Shown one piece after another: positions 30,812 to 32,574 of a DNA stretch of 32,574 nt. This stretch comes from Rickettsiales bacterium (GTDB taxonomy: Bacteria > Pseudomonadota > Alphaproteobacteria > Rickettsiales > UBA1997). The notes beneath the pieces are model-generated. The model had not been told where the DNA came from, did not search any database, and was given only the letters and a program-made list of their open reading frames with translations. A program made the translations under genes and the position numbers. How positions within the stretch are numbered: position 1 is the stretch's first letter; every line of letters starts with the position of its first letter. The stretch covers positions 1 through 32,574 of the forward strand of contig CANKYC010000003.1 in the NCBI GenBank assembly GCA_947487845.1, written 5' to 3'.

Positions 30812-32574
30812 ATGACCGCCTTACAAAATCTATTAAAAACCCTTCGTCAAAATTCTTTAAGCCCGCGCGAACAAGGCACTTATTTTGAAGAATTGGCAAT
30901 TAAATATTTTCAAAACGAGCCTTTTTACCAACAGCTTTTTTCTTCGGTTCAAACTTATTCAAATTGGGCAGATGAGCAAAATTTAGCTGGACAAAAAATA
31001 GATCGGCGCGACGCAGGAATTGACTTGGTTGCCACAACTCACGGAACCAACGAATTTCACGCCATTCAATGCAAATTTTACGAAGAAACCTACCGCATTC
31101 AAAAATCTGACATCGACAGTTTTTTCACCGCTTCGGGCAAAAAACAATTCAGCCAAAGAATCATCGTTGCCACAACCAACAATTGGTCCGAGCATGCTGA
31201 AGATGCGCTACAAAATCAACAACCACCCGTCACCAAAATTGATCTAAACGATTTAGAAAATAGCCAAATTGATTGGTCAAAATACCAACCAAACCAGCAG
31301 CCGATTTTAAAGAAAAAGAAAGATCTGCGCGACCATCAAAAAGCTGCCCTAAAATCAGTTGAAGAAGGTTTGCGGGAAGCGGCTCGCGGCAAGTTAATCA
31401 TGGCTTGCGGCACTGGAAAAACTTTCACCTCTTTAAAAATTGCCGAAAAACTAGCGGGCAAAAACAAGCGAGTTTTGTTTTTAGTCCCTTCGCTTTCGCT
31501 ACTTTCTCAAACCCTAACCGAATGGACGCAAGAAAGCGCAACGCCCCTAAACAGCTTCGCCGTTTGTTCTGACTCCGACGTTGGCAAGAAACGAAAAAAT
31601 GAAGACGACATCGTCCAAACCTTCACTCACGAACTGCGCTACCCCGCAACCACCAACTCTGCGCGCCTAGCTTTTGAAATGCAAAAACGCCACGACTCGC
31701 ACCACATGAGCGTTGTATTTTCAACCTACCACTCAATTGAGGTAATTTCTAAAGCCCAAAAAAATCACGGCCTCGAAGATTTTGACCTAATCATTTGCGA
31801 CGAAGCGCACCGCACCACCGGACAAACTTTTGATGACAAAGACGAATCAAATTTTGTGCAAGTTCACGACGCTAATTTCATCAAATCAGCCAAGCGCCTT
31901 TACATGACGGCAACGCCGCGCATCTACGGCAATGAAGCCAAAGCCGTTGCTGAAAAAGATAAAATTGCTATTTGTTCAATGGATGACGAAGCGCTTTACG
32001 GCGAAACACTTTTCACCATCAATTTTTCTGAAGCCGTAAAACAAGGCTTACTGGTTGATTACAAAGTAATCGTCTTGGCCGTTGATTCTCAACATGTCAG
32101 CGACCGCCTTCAACATTTATTAAAAGACGAAAACAACGCGCTTAAAGTTGACGACGCCGCAAGAATCATTGGCTGTTGGAAAGCGCTTTCAAAACAAGAC
32201 ACGCAAGAAGATTTAACCGACGACCAAAACCCAATGCGCCGCGGGGTTGCTTTTTGCCAAGTGATTGAACCGCAAAACACCACTTCAAAAACCAATAAAG
32301 TCAGCTCCAAAAAAATCTCCAGCATGTTTTCGGCGGTTGTCGAAGAATATAAAAAGCAAGAAGCTGCCAGCGACCAACTCGCAACCAAACTAGTTTGCGA
32401 AGCCGCGCACGTTGACGGCTCAATGAATGCCAGCCAAAAAGAAGAAAAACTAAATTGGTTAAAAGAAGAAGCCCCACAAAACACCTGCCGCATTTTAAGC
32501 AACGTGCGCTGCCTTTCTGAAGGTGTTGACGTGCCAGCTTTGGACGCAGTTTTGTTTTTAACCCCAAGAAATTC
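30812..32574 (+). CDS. Type ISP-like restriction-modification enzyme, N-terminal part (587+ aa, runs off window)
   Basis: Starts at the ATG at 30812 and has no stop before the window ends. Residues 1-160 form an Mrr-like nuclease domain: EQGTYFEELAIKYFQ, DAGIDLVATTHGTNEFHAIQ with D71, then QCKFY (Q86-x-K88), IQKSDIDSFFTASGKK and IDWSKYQ. The helicase part has RDHQKAALKSVEEGL, Walker A MACGTGKTFTSLKIAEKL (about 195-212), LFLVPSLSLLSQTLTEW, IICDEAHRTTGQ (DEAH near 330), MTATPRIYG, and RILSNVRCLSEGVDVPALDA. This order matches single-chain ISP enzymes such as LlaBIII and LlaGI, whose full length is near 1,570 residues with a methyltransferase and target-recognition domain expected downstream. The alternative is a stand-alone Mrr-helicase. 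Its codon use looks somewhat more GC-rich than its neighbours. Confidence 0.88.
   Translation, partial: MTALQNLLKTLRQNSLSPREQGTYFEELAIKYFQNEPFYQQLFSSVQTYSNWADEQNLAGQKIDRRDAGIDLVATTHGTNEFHAIQCKFYEETYRIQKSDIDSFFTASGKKQFSQRIIVATTNNWSEHAEDALQNQQPPVTKIDLNDLENSQIDWSKYQPNQQPILKKKKDLRDHQKAALKSVEEGLREAARGKLIMACGTGKTFTSLKIAEKLAGKNKRVLFLVPSLSLLSQTLTEWTQESATPLNSFAVCSDSDVGKKRKNEDDIVQTFTHELRYPATTNSARLAFEMQKRHDSHHMSVVFSTYHSIEVISKAQKNHGLEDFDLIICDEAHRTTGQTFDDKDESNFVQVHDANFIKSAKRLYMTATPRIYGNEAKAVAEKDKIAICSMDDEALYGETLFTINFSEAVKQGLLVDYKVIVLAVDSQHVSDRLQHLLKDENNALKVDDAARIIGCWKALSKQDTQEDLTDDQNPMRRGVAFCQVIEPQNTTSKTNKVSSKKISSMFSAVVEEYKKQEAASDQLATKLVCEAAHVDGSMNASQKEEKLNWLKEEAPQNTCRILSNVRCLSEGVDVPALDAVLFLTPRN

Noticed and set aside
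30812..32574. HsdR subunit of a type I restriction system.
   Set aside because: The Mrr-like QCKFY nuclease at the N-terminus with IQKSDIDSFFTASGKK and IDWS follows the ISP pattern, and no hsdM or hsdS is seen.

Overview
The window is AT-rich bacterial chromosome, most likely from an alphaproteobacterium of the host-associated kind (Rickettsiales, Holosporales or a similar lineage). The grounds are a 1,611-residue NAD-dependent glutamate dehydrogenase, a RegB/RegA-type redox two-component pair, a separate PntAA subunit, SecB, a yraN-rsmI-LpoA-like cluster, and intergenic spaces filled with palindromic repeats. The placement rests on gene content and style only and is inference.

Region 1 (1-4180) is accessory. 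It holds a retron-like unit on the minus strand: a candidate msr-msd RNA (about 1709-1921), a small XRE-type helix-turn-helix protein starting with TTG, and a reverse transcriptase with the retron signatures NAxxH and (V/I)TG, overlapping the HTH gene by 14 bases. A 66-residue ORF of unknown function lies just beyond a terminator hairpin. A complete IS1595-family element (2194-3860) has inserted 21 bp upstream of the best promoter candidate of the retron. It has 24-bp perfect terminal repeats, an 8-bp target duplication and a membrane-protein passenger gene. tRNA-Ser(GCU) closes the region with its 3' end facing the accessory block.

Region 2 (4180-16330) is core: a tandem YceI protein, SecB, PntAA, tRNA-Leu(GAG), NAD-glutamate dehydrogenase, IF-3, YraN and RsmI on the minus strand, with a divergent LpoA-like lipoprotein on the plus strand. 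Two MITE-like repeats and a 14-bp tandem repeat lie between secB and pntAA. A 280-bp nested inverted repeat follows the LpoA-like gene.

Region 3 (16330-25060) holds TsaD, DnaB, a RegA-like regulator and an unusual RegB-like sensor that keeps the quinone motif, the phospho-acceptor His and the redox Cys but has no ATPase domain. It also holds a probable outer-membrane barrel protein, GlmS, and a P-loop protein of unknown function whose segment is bounded by an 18-bp direct repeat.

Region 4 (25060-32574) begins with a cell-wall operon (AMIN-amidase and PBP1A). After a degenerate repeat it becomes a restriction cluster: a C5-cytosine methyltransferase, a 4-base overlapping probable restriction endonuclease, and the N-terminal 587 residues of what looks like a type ISP restriction-modification enzyme that runs off the window.

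The best candidate for an undescribed system is the retron-like unit with its own RNA, HTH protein and variant WVDD active site. The restriction genes at the other end show that this genome invests in defence.
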